Source of the DNA: Hydractinia symbiolongicarpus
Lineage: Eukaryota > Cnidaria > Hydrozoa > Anthoathecata > Hydractiniidae
DNA: 64,000 nucleotides
Reading direction: 5' to 3'
NCBI RefSeq assembly: GCF_029227915.1
Contig: NC_079881.1
Location: forward strand, 8,680,001 to 8,744,000
The position numbers and the translations under genes were made by a program. Shown here one piece after another: positions 35,370 to 48,716 of the stretch; position 1 is the first letter of the stretch, and the number at the start of each line of letters is the position of its first letter. The notes under the pieces were generated by a model. It searched no databases. It saw only the letters and a list, made by a program, of their open reading frames with translations, and was not told the origin of the DNA.

Positions 35370-35696
35370 TCAAACTTTATATGTAAACTGGATATTTAAA
35401 TGGTAACTGTTAAGTGTGTTTATTTGGCTTTCCTTAACAAAACATACAGTATCATCTACATATCGTTTCCAAAATTTTACTGAATTTTCTAATTTTGGGG
35501 ATATTTTAATCTCTAACTCAACCATAAAAATATTTGCTAGGACTGGTCCTAAAGGCGAGCCTATCGTTACACCATCAAACTGAATATACAGTTGGTTGTT
35601 GAAACTGAAATGAACATGTTTTTCACATAAAATTTTTGTTTCTATAACTTTTTTAACATATATCTTTTTCAATATTGTGTCCATCGTTTGTTCCAA
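35370..35696 (-). pseudogene. Penelope-like reverse transcriptase core, fragment
   Basis: Motifs: HVHFSFNNQLYIQFDGVTIG, GSPLGPVLANIFM, and WKRYVDDTVCFVKE with the catalytic YVDD. Flanking parts are in other frames with stops, so the element is dead. The YVDD and SPLGPVLANI motifs are typical of Penelope-like elements. Confidence 0.7.
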
Positions 35697-36424
35697 AGGG
35701 ACGTTGGTAAACTAGTGACGTCAAAAGATACTGGTTTCAATTATGAGGTATCTTTCTCCGTTCAATGATGATACAAAATCTGAAGAGCTTTTAGTGGTAT
35801 ATGTTGACTTTGTCAGTGGTATTATAAATTTTGCAAGGTACTTTGATGTGTTATAAGGAGCAAATCCGATATTCGATATGATAGGTCGTAATGGTAAATC
35901 ATCAGCTACCGTAGAGCTAGATGGTATATTGTGAACATTGATGATACCAAAAACTGAGCAGGGATGAAACCTTTAGGGCGAGAGAATCTTTTCGCAACGA
36001 GTTTGGTTCTCGCGGGTATACAAAATCTGAAGTTTATCATTCTTCTTTCATGAGGTGACGACCATTTCTTCGATTTAATTCTGATGACATTTCGTAACCG
36101 ATATCTTAGCGATTCAAAAATTATATTGGAAGCCAAACTTCTTCTTAACGTTCCGATTGATTTACGTAGTTGTCTCTTAGCATTTCTTTGTCGGTGTTTA
36201 CTCTGCATCTCTGTTTAGATAATGATATTGGCGATTTTTAGTTTCACCTTCTTTGTCGTGTATATACTAAGTTTTGGTCGAGCAAACATCGGAATTAACT
36301 ATTCCGTTTTACAAGCAAGTAAGACCTGTAAATCGCAATTAATTTTACCAAGTTCTACATCAAGCTTTTCATATCTTTGTACTAAACGTAAAGCATCATG
36401 CCCATACTTATCTTGAATTATGTT

Positions 36425-36597
36425 AAATATATTAATTCGGGCATATAACTTCACAGCAAAAATAAATACGAGAAGTTTTGTTGATGACATTTTATTTTGA
36501 ATGGATACTTCGTCTTATTATTACAAGACATTATCAACGTATGAATTGTTACAGTTGTATCACAAGTTTATATAATATAGTTTACAACTAACACTAC
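36425..36597. repeat. Penelope-like element terminal repeat, right
   Basis: Direct copy of 34289-34463 with scattered substitutions. Confidence 0.65.
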
Positions 36598-36639
36598 ACA
36601 TAGGACACAAAAGACCTACAAAAAGAAACCAACACTGAC

Positions 36640-37200
36640 ACATGCATGCACTGTAATTCATTTGCACCACCCCCATGGAAAGTTGGAACGGCTGAATCGT
36701 TGGTGTTAAGAGAGTTTAATGTATGCCCTTTACCACAAGATCTTAAAAACGAACTAAATTATATAAAAAAGTGTTTATGGTTATCCAGAAACAGTTGTAT
36801 TTAATTTTATTGTAAACACACGGCGACACTTCAACATCCAAATGCTGACACTGTTCATGTTCTGATGAAGGCTCCAATGTACATTCAATAATACCTTTCA
36901 TGGTTCCACCATACAAAAGAGATCGTCCGTGTAAATAAAACTTTCAAAGAGTTTCTACCGGCCAATGTCAAGTACGCATTGTTTTTAACTGTCGAAAGTT
37001 ATCTGCGCTATATTCTGTGAAAGATAGAGCCAAATATGAACACAAACATGGTGTTGTGTACAAATATACCTGTCAGGTGGAATCGTGTGAAGCTACATAT
37101 ACGGTGAATTTATAGACAACAAGGGGAGGGGTGCATTTGTAGTCCGAGCGGTCTACGTTACCCATACCAACTAAAAACCATAAGCTCGTATCTGCTAACG
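36640..37200 (+). pseudogene. Inverted fragment of a Penelope-like element with GIY-YIG remains
   Basis: It reads on the plus strand, opposite to the neighbouring copy. CACCCCCATGGAAAGTTGGA matches the complement of about 35240-35265. Further on, HKHGVVYKYTC...C...TYT resembles the start of the GIY-YIG nuclease found at the C-terminus of these elements. Frames are broken. Confidence 0.5.
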
Positions 37201-39729
37201 CACCGTAAACAAAGTAATTAACTAATTTTAGTAACTGTATTTCTTTTATCAAAGTTCCATAATGAACATAAGGCAGACGTGAAAAAGGTATAACAAACTA
37301 ATTCAATAATTAATTATAAAATTGTGCAACTTTATTAGGGTTTAGAATAAGAATTTCATCCCACGTTGCAATTTCTTTCTGTTCCACACTTTTACACCTC
37401 TGCGCTTATCAATTCAATCACTCATCATTATCGTTTAAAAATGACAGTGAGAGTGTTCTAACGACATGACAGGAAGTCAATGCTAGAAAAGTAATTACAT
37501 TTTACGTCATTACAAATCACTACATGAAAGTAAAGGACTGGATTTCTTCTGTACTTCACCCTTCATGCTTGGTTTATGCAACGTTTAACCACAACTTGCT
37601 TTTCATGCAAAAAAAAAAAAAAAAGAGATGAAAAGTAAAACAAAATGATAATCAAATATTGAGTTATTTTAAAAACAATTTGATTTTTACATTGTTTAGT
37701 TTAAACTTTTGAATTCCAGTCTATATAAATTTTTGTCCTACACATTCACACCTCTGCTTTTTATCATTATTATTTCTTTGTGTATCCATGTCAATGCAGA
37801 GGAAGGGATTAAATATTGCGACAGTTAAGAGTCAAAAGAACTTTTTGTGTAATTTGGGTAGATTGCCAATTATTCTTTTTTGGCAAATACTGTCCTTGTC
37901 TACATAAAGGGATTCATTTATTTTGAAATACACACACACTCTATTACTGAGAAAACTGCAAATTCAGAATTTAAATTTCTGAATTAATTTATACGATAAA
38001 AAAAGTGACATATTAGTAAGAAAATCAAAAATCTACATCCTTATTGAAGACCTCCTTAGAAACATTGCACAATAACAAATCTATTTAAATCATGTATTTC
38101 TAATTTTGATGAAAAGAGGGTGGTATCATAAGAATGGCCGACATATTGAGATACTTGCTGTCAACATTACAAAATGTGTAAATCGAAGTTTCTTCTTTAC
38201 ACGAGGAAAACTCTCAAAGAGTTATATATAAAATTTAATTACTAACAACTTGCAGCGTGTAGTCTTCTTTCGATGCAAACAAAGTTGAATTTATGAAAAT
38301 GACCTAGTCGTAAGTGAAATCAATAAAAAAAGGCAGATGGATTAATTGTTCGCTACTATTGCGCCCACGTAGACCAGGTAGAAAGCATTTTCTTGCGCGC
38401 CTGCACAACGAAATAATCCACATCGAAGTCAATAAAGTCTGTGAAATTCGAGAGAAATAGGCTTTGCCGAAGTCAGCAACAAATACAGAGTTTCAAGAAT
38501 GGATTTAACCAAATTATCAATGAACATTGGCAAGCTCAAAATAGGCGATTATCATATAAACATAACTAATGTAATCACTGGTGGCGGCGAAATTGAGAAT
38601 TAGCTGCCATGTTTCATTTTGTCCATAATTGCAGTTAAAAAAAGGGAATGTCCGGGTAGGGATGAAACTATAATATTGGACGCTAGTAATTTGAGCCAGC
38701 AATGTTGTCAGTATCTAAAGGTAGCTAACAATGTTTTGTTTATTCAGTAATTATAAAAGAAAGAAGATAATTGACTTACCCCGCATTCTAATTAACATTG
38801 ACTTTAATTGCTGTCATAGAGTGATGTCACGATCCTTAAATAATGTATTTTGTCATATCCCTATAAAAACTTGGATGAATACATATAAAATAAGAGGGGT
38901 ACTTCGGACGTTTACCCCTCTTATTGCTATCTAAAAACTTCGGTAGACAGAAGCCCGTCGTCCTCGTTTCAGATGTTTGTACATACTAACTCAGTTCCTT
39001 CAGTGGTCATTTTAATTGAAGCTTAGCTTAATTCGTGATAGCTATTTAAACATCTTGTTGATTTGTTTTATCAAGAACCATAACTTGTATTCCATTCATA
39101 AAATCGGTTTAATCGTTTCAAAACCACAAACATTTATTTCCTATTACACCAATTGCTGCGATTTTATCTGAATAAACAAGGTATAGAGACATGTCTTACA
39201 TGACTATATCTAAAAAATAAAGTACATGCGTTGACGTAAAGACTGCAGTGGCTCTAACGTTTTTACTTCTGCAACAGAAATCTCTTAATTGGGCGATGTG
39301 ACGACACGCGACCTAATAGGGGAAAAAAAGTATTGAAAATTGTTTTTTGAAAGTGAATTCTCAAACAGTCTGATCCAATGCTGACTAATTATTTTTGTTT
39401 CCGTGTAAAGCGCTCAGTATGTAATAATTCATCCCCATGCTGACCTAAACAAAAACGAAACCTGAATTGACAATGCTGTTTCATTATTATCTCTTTCATA
39501 GCTTTTCTTTAACTTTATATTACCTTAAAGAACTGTTAAAAATCACCGCAAAATTTTGCAATATGTAGCTTAAACTCATTTCGATATAAAATTAAACATC
39601 ATAACGATATTGACTAATTATATGTCGACGATATGTTTATCATCGTGTTATCCAATAACTGTGATTCCGTAATTTGAATGTGAACTAATGAAACGTAACT
39701 AATGAGAAAGGAAGCAGTTAAGAAGGTCC
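37200..39729. other. AT-rich intergenic stretch before R3
   Basis: No gene supported. It contains a poly-A tract near 37610 and one stable hairpin at 38889-38925. Confidence 0.5.
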
Positions 39730-39736
39730 TATAAAT
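39730..39736 (+). promoter_or_regulatory. TATA box of R3
   Basis: TATAAAT lies 124 bp before the start codon of R3. It could start a 5' leader of about 90 bases. Confidence 0.4.
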
Positions 39737-39853
39737 GAAATCTCATCAGAAATTATCAAGCACACGAAGTGATTGGAGATCAAGTGATTCAATAGCTAAG
39801 TTAGCTAATAAGACTAATTTAGAAAAGAAGAAGAAAAAATATTGCTTAGAAAC

Positions 39854-42800
39854 ATGATACTTTTAATCTTCGTGTTTTTTGATTTACTGAAAATGGCAAT
39901 CTGTATGGAATATGAAGTAGAACGTTCAACATATTACGACGACAAAATTATATTTAAAACGGATAGAGTTGATATTTGTTCGATGCATGGTGCTATATAT
40001 TACAAAAAAACAGAAAATACAGTAACATGTACTTGTCCTTTAGGGACAACTTTTCACAGCCTACCCTCGCAAAGACCTGCTTGCATTTCGTCGACTGCAC
40101 AACACCTAGGTAAAGCATTATACCTCTGTCTGGAATATAGAATTATAGCTAAGTAATAATAAAAATAAGATTCTGGCAGACAGAGTAAACAGTAAAAACC
40201 CTTCCTCTTAAGACAGTCATATTTTATAACAGTATTTTTTTATTAACTCAATCGCCCTCCATTACCTCTTTTTTACTTCACAATGAAATAAACTTAAAAT
40301 ATAAAATGGCTAAACATTAAAGTACTATTTTTTTTCTAATTTTGCCGAGTAAAAGTAATTTAAAGTAATTGAAAAATTTTAAAATTTTGGAAAAATTGCT
40401 GATATAAACAAACACTCAGCATTACTTTTAATGATCAACAAGAAAACAATTGTTAACAATTAAATATACTTATATATATTTTTAGGTTGTATATGTTCAG
40501 GAACGAATTGTGCGTCGCACATCACACCTAATCTATCAATTCTTAGAATACTGGGTTCGAAAGTCCAATGGTGCAGCAATGTTACTATGCCCGCATACAC
40601 AATCCGAGTTTGGACACCAAGTGGTTGGAAGCCATTTTCCAGACCAGATGACATGGTCGTTAGATTTAGTGTAGAGGGTAATGTCGGAAAAATTAGAATT
40701 CAGGTAGGAATATACAGATAGTTTTTTGAAGCAACTTGGCTATACCTGGTATTTCAGTTATTAAACAAATGCTTTACAATTGGTTAGTTGTTTAGGAGAA
40801 GATGAAATAAAATGTTATCTTATAAAATTATGAAGCCTTACCGAAAATTTACAAGCAAATATTTCATTTCATGTCAACTTTTTACCTGAATGCACAGATT
40901 ACCTATGATTTGTTAAAAATAACAACCAAAGTATTAAGTATAAAAAATAAAAAATGAGTTTGCAGAAGTTAAAATATTTATCAGTTAAGCCTTGTCTACA
41001 CTAAGTACATCATCAGGCTTTAAAGAGCTCTTGTTTAGTTGTTTATAGTCTGATAATGCACTTAGTGTACGAAAAGCTTAACTAATAAATATTTTTACTT
41101 CTGCAAACTCGTTTTTTATTTTTTCCTCTTAATAAATATGATTTAAAAACTGTAAAAAGGGAATTGTTCCAAAACCGAGTATGAGCGATTTTAGGTGACA
41201 TATATTAATGTAGGTCCCATAATCCTTTTTTTAAAACCGTATTCCAAAAATAGTTTGTTGCTTGTGCTCAATAATGATTATATTAATGTTGCTTAGAAAT
41301 CCTACTAATTTTTACGAAGTACTATGTCTGATATAATAAGATGCACCATTCTGCATTTTTTACACACTTCATAATTTTAAATTTTAGTGGAAAGTTGATG
41401 GATTTAATGTTATATCACACTACAGCGGGAACCTATTTTTAATTACTGTATCTTGTAATGGTGGAAATACAGAGCAATGTTTTTTGGCACAATCTGCAGG
41501 AAGGATAAAATGTAAGTGCAATTTTATTACAATCTTTTTATCTGACCGCCATTTGACGTTGAAAACTCGGCGAAATCTTAGTAACTACCTTTTGCATTTG
41601 GCGGTTTTTTATGGGAAATATGTGGATATTTGCACATGTGGAAAAGGGGCTGTTACTGTAAAAACAAATATTTTATCACAGATTATTTATGCCATTGCTT
41701 AAGTGTCTATGCAATTGGGAAAATGTAGAAACATCGATATGGTTTTTGACTGATTAAACGCCCTGGGCGTCTATTTAAAAATCAACTTAATATGGGCGTT
41801 TATTTGAAATGATTATCATAACATTTAGGCTATAAAATTTAATTTTTTTGTTAAGAATCAGTGGAAATATCATTAAACTTTAAACATCATTGGACTAATC
41901 AGTGAATAGCAACTTATCCTTTTAAGTAAACGCCTATGGCCGCCTATTAATTCAACATACAGCAAGCCACGGCGTTTACTTGAGTATGACTAATTATTTC
42001 GAAATGGCGGTTGGTAGTCATTAATTAGGCTTTAATCAGTCAAATACAGTAATTTTAATTTGTTTTTTTATCTTTATTATTACTACGTCTATCTAAAACG
42101 AATCTTTAAGTAAATTTTTTATCGATTTTCTTAGATAATGAGATAAAGCCGACTTTACAGACGACCATGCGTGCCTCAGAAATCTCAGCAATGCAATCAA
42201 CGCAAACAGAAGCCCCTGCAAAAACAGTCAGTTTACTTTGGATTGGTAGCATATCTGGTGCTGTTTTTTTTATCATAATTCTAATAATCTTGGCAACGAT
42301 TATATGCAGGTGTGTAAATTTGAGGTTACTCGTTTCTTTAAAAGTACGCAATATTCCACACTGCCAATGTAGATCTGAAAAAATTCGGGTTATTCTCTCA
42401 TACAGTGTCAAGGCGTCTACGAAATTTATTTAAAACTTCGTCTGTGTCTATGGTTTACTCCCAGTTTATTCAGTTTACCAGGGTGTAATTCATAAAACAC
42501 GCCCTGGTAACTGATCATAAAATAAACAATAAATAACTTTTGCTTACAGGGTAGTTAATCTGAAAACGCTAGTATAAATAATATGTAGAAAGGAAAATTC
42601 AATACTAATTTTATTTGCAGGAGAAAATCATCTGACCGGGACACAAAAAATACCCCCTTTAATCAGGCACCACGAGCAATTGTAACTCAAAGTGAACGCT
42701 CTCAGGCACGTCTACCTGGCGTCATATCGGCTTCAAGTATGAGTAACCAAAATCGACATCCGCATTTATATCCAAGACCAATACCTTCACCAAGAAAAAG

Positions 42801-43044
42801 GGAACAAGATCTGCCATATTATATCACTCCAAATACCACATCAGATGGTGATATACCTCATCTGTCGAATCCAACTGATGTTGTATCATCTCAGAATGCA
42901 AATAACCAATATGCGCATGTCTATTTAACTGCAACAAGACCAATACCTTCTCCAATAGAGCAGGAGGTCGACTCCACATATTACATTACTCCAATCAGTT
43001 CATCATATGATGAATCAGACTTATACTCAGTTATCCAGAATTAA
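39854..43044 (+). CDS. R3: receptor paralogue with YITP/YSVI tail
   Basis: Exons 39854-40109, 40486-40703, 41388-41511, 42135-42309, 42621-43044; 398 residues. It begins at ATG 39854 with a signal peptide (MILLIFVFFDLLKMAIC). The ectodomain keeps all ten cysteines (DICSMHG, VTCTCP, PACIS, GCICSGTNC, VQWCSN, VSCNGGNTEQC) and WKVDGFNVISHYSGN. The stalk is shorter than in R1, and the membrane helix is about WIGSISGAVFFIIILIILAT. The tail has Y325-ITP and Y379-ITP (YxxP), Y355-AHV, Y393-SVI, and two RPIPSP proline motifs that could bind SH3 domains. With R4 and R5 it forms a second subgroup (stalk starting YN or FG, shorter exon 4). Intron 2 carries a long foldback at 40942-41125. Confidence 0.8.
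40942..41125. repeat. Long foldback (about 69-bp arms) in R3 intron 2
   Basis: 40942-41010 and 41056-41125 are inverted copies with about eight mismatches by hand count, separated by 45 bp that contain a smaller ATCAG/CTGAT inverted pair. It is either a foldback MITE or a hairpin RNA source. Confidence 0.6.
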
Positions 43045-46000
43045 GAAAAAAAATGATGAAGATATAGATCAATTTTTTAATTTATTAATTTATAAATACA
43101 ACAGCATTGAAATAAACATATTGTTTCATAAAATATGTAATTGACACGCACAATTATGGTTATTGTAGCTTGAATTTCCGTCTTAAGTGATACCTCAAAT
43201 CGACTTGCTATGTAATTAACTATTCTAATAAATGTATTTATTTTAAAAATGATAGAATGAAAATGTACAAATATAAATAAGAAGATTCCAGTATCTCGTA
43301 CTTTTCTACACAACATAAAACTCTCTTCAATGTGGGTTATTTTTAAACACATAATTATGTCTTAAACGAATCAAGACTGACGCAAATTACATTATGTTAG
43401 GTGCTTTTTCCCTTTAACTTGCAGAGGTAGCCAGCATTATTTTTTTTCAATATTTACAAGTAACTACTGACTTCTTCACATGGCGTTTTGATAAAAGAGA
43501 TTCGTTATTAAGCTTTATCAACATTGTTCATACGAATTTTTTATTATAAATGACTAGTCATCTCGTCTGATTATGGCAAAATTTAGGATTGTTAAATATA
43601 GAATTAAGTAATTAGTAACTTCCTTACACTGGACATAATTAACGAATGACTAACAAACGATTTTAAAACTGGCATAAACAGTAATTCAGCAAATTTATAT
43701 AAAAATCTAAATGTTTTGTACGCTAGTATATTTACGAATAATAGCATACAATTTATTTGGTCCTTGGCACATTATTTTTTTTTGATTGTAAATAATTTTA
43801 ACATAATAAGTAAGTACGTTACAACTTTTTCTCTTTGGTTCAAATACAATTGTGTCACGTTTAATTGTCAACTGTAGATACTGCATTATGCTGTGTCTAT
43901 AACTGGAATGGTATGTTTTTGTTTGTTGATACTATACACTAATCTCGATACTTTCTATATCTAGATTATTAACACTAAACTTATAGTGGCAACAGGCGTT
44001 CATAGAAACGTCAATAAATTGCATCCCACATTAACGATATCCTTTGACACACAATAGCCATCCCACCCATCGACCACTAAACCTTTATCTTTCCAACTAC
44101 GTTTTTAAAAGAACAGTGAAGATAAATTTAATGGCATAATTGAGTGAAAAGCTTATCTACAGATGGTTGTATTCTTTCTTATTACGTCATTTTGTGTCTT
44201 ATTAAAAGAACAAGTTTTTATTGATTTAATACACTGAGAATTTGGCTTCATTTATCAATATGTTGATTACATTCCCTAAAATGCTTAAAAATATGATATC
44301 CCACATAAACTGTATCGGTTGATTATTAGAAAATCGCCCACTAACTCCTACATCAGCGTTTATGATTTGAAATAATTCTCACTGTTTTGAAAAATTAATG
44401 ATTTTAATGAGGTTTATGGAGCCAAAGTGATTAAAACTTTTATTGCTGACCATACAAGTAAAAGACTAATGAAATCTAATTACAGCATTATTTACATTGT
44501 TTATTTGCAGGTACCAAGGTAAAGCAATCTTTACGACTAGTAAATAATAACAATTAACAGGCAATTTTCACTGAAAATCCTTGCTCTTTTCTTAACCGAA
44601 CCCCTTTGGTTCCATTCATACAAACATGTTTTCAAAACTGCTTTTTTACATAAATGTAATAGGATATGGTGTAGTGGTAGCAAATTCGGTTTTTAATCAT
44701 ACGGTTTTAGGTTCAAGTCCCCACTCCGGCGCACTTTAAATGTAGTGGCTTAATTTATTACAGGAATTGTTTGGTCATTCGATAGGTAACCACGCCTGAT
44801 TAAGGTAGTTGTCTACATAAATGGTTCACAAAATTTACCGTGAATGCCCGGTACGGATGGGAAGAGTCAATGTCTGTACAGGTAAAGTTGATTGCAATGA
44901 CAAAGCATCCGCTATAAAAATACAAGTCTTTTCTATACATTTTTAATTGGCGAAAAACAAGAAGTCATGCGATAGAATTTCATTTATTATTGTAAACAGA
45001 AGAAATCCGAAATGGTAATGCTAGTTTTGATGATTCCTTCGATTAGCCAAATATAACAAGCAGATGATTACTTTTTACGCAAAAAAACGTTTGTGGTTAA
45101 CCGGCTACAGTCCCACACACCCTCCCCTTATTTTTTTTTGAATAACTTTCGAGGCATACTGTTATATGGGTTGAAATATGATGACTTTATAGTTAGCTTC
45201 CAAAACATTTACTGCTAAGATGTTACGTCTGACATGCTAACTAATTGGTGCAAAGTTAGTCAGGCAAAAAAATCAAACAAAGCTTTTTCTTTCTTTAAAT
45301 GTGTCCTTAGTAACAATACAGTTCCAAAGTCATATCTTGTTCTTCTATGCTTTTATCAAGTAATCTTCACATCCAAATCGTTTCCAATTCTTTAAGTTAA
45401 TGCTCCACTGCTTTGGTTTATTTTAAGGTTTAGAATTATCTGATGACTACAATCTTGCACGTGCGTCAGTCTAGATAATTTAAAGAACCATAGCTAAGAC
45501 TTTTTAATTATTATGTCAGGTTTTAATTTTTGAATTATTGCCACAAATCATCTTTGCTGCGCTATATTGAGTCAAAAGTAGATCGTTTTTACATTGATTT
45601 TACCTACTCATTAAGGTAAAGGTCAATGTTAGTGTTTTTTCTTTGTTTTCTGTGATATAACGAGCAGAAAATTGTCCAAGAAGGCAGGCAGATAAAACTC
45701 AAATGGTTGACACAACAACACCGAAATGCGCTGACGTACGCATTAATTTACAAGCAGTAAAAAAAAAGCAATGATGATAGTCCAATGTTTTTACTATCAC
45801 ACACTCTTTTATTTTGTTGCTGTTACTGAGATTTACATTAAAAAATATCAGCAAGATACTAAAATAACGGAGTGATATGTACGTGACTTTTTTAATGTTA
45901 TTAAATAGACAAAAAATGTTTCATTAATGGTTGCTATCCGTTTCACCAACGGTTTATCTGATTATCGCGGTTTTTTTATTTTAACGTAATTGTCTAGATA

Positions 46001-46180
46001 CGTCGGATGATAAGGAAAAGTGATAAGGAAGTCAAGAAGACAGAATCTGCTGATAAACACACAATTACTTCAAATCTTGCTTAGTTAACCAACTTTATCA
46101 AGTTGTTAGCTGATATATGATAGCTGATAAAGTTAGAACCTTACTGTGACGTAATTTTAAGGAAACGAAGAAGAAAAACA
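43045..46180. other. AT-rich intergenic stretch with one tRNA-like element
   Basis: No supported gene apart from the tRNA-like head at 44662-44730. Confidence 0.5.
44662..44730 (+). repeat. tRNA-derived element (SINE head or tRNA pseudogene)
   Basis: An A-box-like TGGTGTAGTGG (44667-44677) and a B-box GGTTCAAGTCC (44710-44720) are spaced as in tRNA genes. The acceptor ends do not pair (GGATATG against CTCCGGC) and the anticodon stem is poor, so this is not a working tRNA. The following ~150 bp could be a SINE body. Confidence 0.45.
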
Positions 46181-46420
46181 ATGAAAAATACGACAACTTT
46201 TCTGTCAGCAGTTCTTACAGCGCTAAAAATTTCATGCGTCTTGGAATGCGAAGTAACATGGCCAAGATCGAAATTTCACAAAATTGTTTTTAAAACAAAC
46301 AGGGCGGGAATTTGTGTAACCCAAGATGCAATAGAGCGCAATAAGATAGAATAAATAGTCACATGTCACAACTTTTACAGCTTACATTTCCAAGCACCTT
46401 CGTGTCTTTCTTAACCCGCA
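46181..46420 (+). pseudogene. Dead first exon of the receptor family
   Basis: From ATG 46181 the frame gives a signal-like start and then LECEVTWPRSKFHKIVFKT and AGICVTQDA, matching exon 1 of R1-R4. TAA at 46352-46354 stops it after 57 residues. Beyond the stop, in the same frame, VTCHN..YSLHFQAPSCLS continues the family pattern, but residues of the CxCPxGTTF block are deleted. No exon 2-5 equivalents are seen before R4. It is a relic of a sixth member. Confidence 0.7.
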
Positions 46421-46540
46421 AATTTATCTATTTATTTATACAATGAAGGGTTGCACAGTTACTTGTCGCTTAATCCAGCAACACCAAGTTTAATACCGGG
46501 TCCCGTGGCTAGCTGTCATTTGTCTGTTTGTTCAAAAGGG

Positions 46541-47410
46541 TTACGTTGCAGCTTTAATTAAGAAAATCCCAGCAGAACCCCCCAAAAAGAAGCGTGCTTC
46601 GAAGACCAGTTTCGTTTGGATGTGATGGTCCCTTGAGTTCCTTTTCCACAAAATACCACTATAGTCAGGGAGGAGACAGCAAAATAAATTGGACAAGTGA
46701 TGGACGTCGTAATTTTTTTTAATATGTGCTATGTTATATGCAGATTCGTAAAACATTAGTCGGCTTTAACTATGATTGGGCCAATCCTTTTTTAGCCCAT
46801 TATGTGGATGACGTCATCCAAAAATCATCTAAAATTAAAAATTAAAACATCATTCAATAAAAAAAAAGTAAATGGAGAATGTAACATTTTTACCAAATAT
46901 AACTTATTATTTGGAAAAATATCATTAGTGATAGTCAGCTATGACATCATAATAGTTAGAAAGATAAAAACAAATATATACATTATACAATTTTACAATT
47001 ATACCGTTTTGTAGCACTAAAAATCACTGTCACTGTCGTCACTGCTGTTATCTGAGAAATTATTTTTACCAAGTTTATTGTTACAATTATCACTACATCT
47101 ACAAAGATCAGTACATGACAACCCATGTGATTTGCACACACAGTTCGAGGTAGCACATTTTTTCTTCAATTAATTCACAGCTTACACCATTTTCGTCGCC
47201 AGAGCTCAGTTTATCTCAAAGAAGTTATGGGTCCAGAAAGAGCTTACACATGATTTAGCATTGTATAGGAAGCACACAAACCGTTCAATCGTTGAAAAAA
47301 GATTCGCATCAAATGCTAACGTATACTTGATACGCTTCACGTTTTTTAAAGTGTTAAATGCTTTGACTTTACCAATACTATTCAAGATGTGTGGAATGCG
47401 CCCATACGTA
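46541..47410 (-). pseudogene. Relic of a transposon protein with Cys-rich tail
   Basis: On the minus strand 47410-47220 reads ILNSIGKVKAFNTLKN and FSTIERFVCFLYN. Then, after a one-base frame change near 47165, it gives CATSNCVCKSHGLSC and CRCSDNCNN, ending in an Asp/Ser-rich tail with TAG at 47017-47019. The Cys spacing resembles CXC-type C-termini of some invertebrate transposon proteins. The stretch 46541-46756 may belong to it or to another element. The class is uncertain. Confidence 0.4.
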
Positions 47411-48716
47411 AAACACAGAAGTTATATAGATCAACACTAACAAGATTGATTAATATCTTCACTACATTTTGCGTAAATAGGTTGATCCATTATAGTATCA
47501 GTTTCAGTAAGGCCAAGTTATTCAGCTTTGGCTCTGGATTACTTCAATAGTTCAAGTACAGTGTCAAGATGCGTGGGAGATTTGTCTAACGCATGAAGAA
47601 AAGCAACTTCTTGAAAATTTGTTTCCATTTATTTAGTTATCAGGTAGCTGAATCCTGTCCAATTCGGAACAGAACTTCGTGTTGGCATTGATCGAAGTAG
47701 TGACCAAATAATATGCATTTAATGCATTTAAAGGCGCTTAAATTTTCTTTACTGGAATTCTTTGGTCCTTTTAATGGACTGGGATCGCTTTTCTTTTGAT
47801 AATATAGATCCAGTTGATTTTCAAGTCATTTGAAAGATTTGTTTTTTGGCATTTGATGATGCTGATGATTTCAATTGAAGTACAAAAGGAAGTGCTACGA
47901 ATAATTGAATAATGATACCGTTGGTGCAATGTATCGATATACCAGACAGTGTTTCGAGACTTATATTATTATGGACCATATAAATGTCACAAATGGAAGC
48001 TAAACTGTGTTCTCTATATCTACTCCTTTGGTTATCTTACTTCCGCGAGAGGACGGGCGCTTATTTGAACATGCGGTTAATCGAGGGTAAGGGGCAAAGA
48101 GAGGGGAAAAACGAAGCCTTACGGTATACATCTAGATTAATCCTTTCTCCTATCGAACATTCTTTGCTCCGTTTCTGCGATGGTAGGAATAATATCTTTA
48201 TCTTTTTCTGCATTATGTTGGGCGTAATTCGATATCGTTTTACTGCGATTCCGCTCTCTCTCCGAAGGAAATAAATTGAAATTACCTTGCATTTTGTAAT
48301 TTGTACTTTTTTCCACGAATTTTCTGTAAACTTGTGTAATTTTTCCCCACTTTCAGTTCTACTATCATAAACTAATCAACACGAAGATTTTTGCTTTTTC
48401 CTTGACGTAAGATTAAACTTTTTAAAATCCATTTTTAAAAGAAAAAGAACCTTTCTCTCCTTACACTCGACGTAAGTCACTTAATTTCCCGCGCATGGTT
48501 TCGTGATGTTGAACCCATGTAATTCGAATTCTCAAGGGACCGAGAATTTTGTTCGAATTACATGAGTTTCGGACTAGATGAGTTTTCATATTTTTGACCT
48601 AATTCGATGAAAGTCTTTCCCAGGTTTACTTTCGAACTATTTTTTGTATTTTCGAGTTAGTATAATGAAATACTAAATTCATAATTTTTCGAAAAAGTCT
48701 TTGATTGTTGATTGTT

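Larger units (their letters stand above)
34289..36597 (-). mobile_element. Penelope-like element with terminal direct repeats
   Basis: A Penelope-type reverse transcriptase on the minus strand is flanked by two near-identical direct repeats of about 175 bp (34289-34463 and 36425-36597), fitting the pseudo-LTRs of this class. Coding pieces read leftward: N-terminal (KYGHDALRLVQRYEKL, 36490-36299), 36208-35906, RT core 35696-35370, and 35268-35041. The GIY-YIG endonuclease end is not clearly readable in this copy. Confidence 0.7.

Noticed and set aside
47984-48274. 96-residue plus-strand ORF
   Set aside because: It lies between transposon relics and shows no domain or start context.
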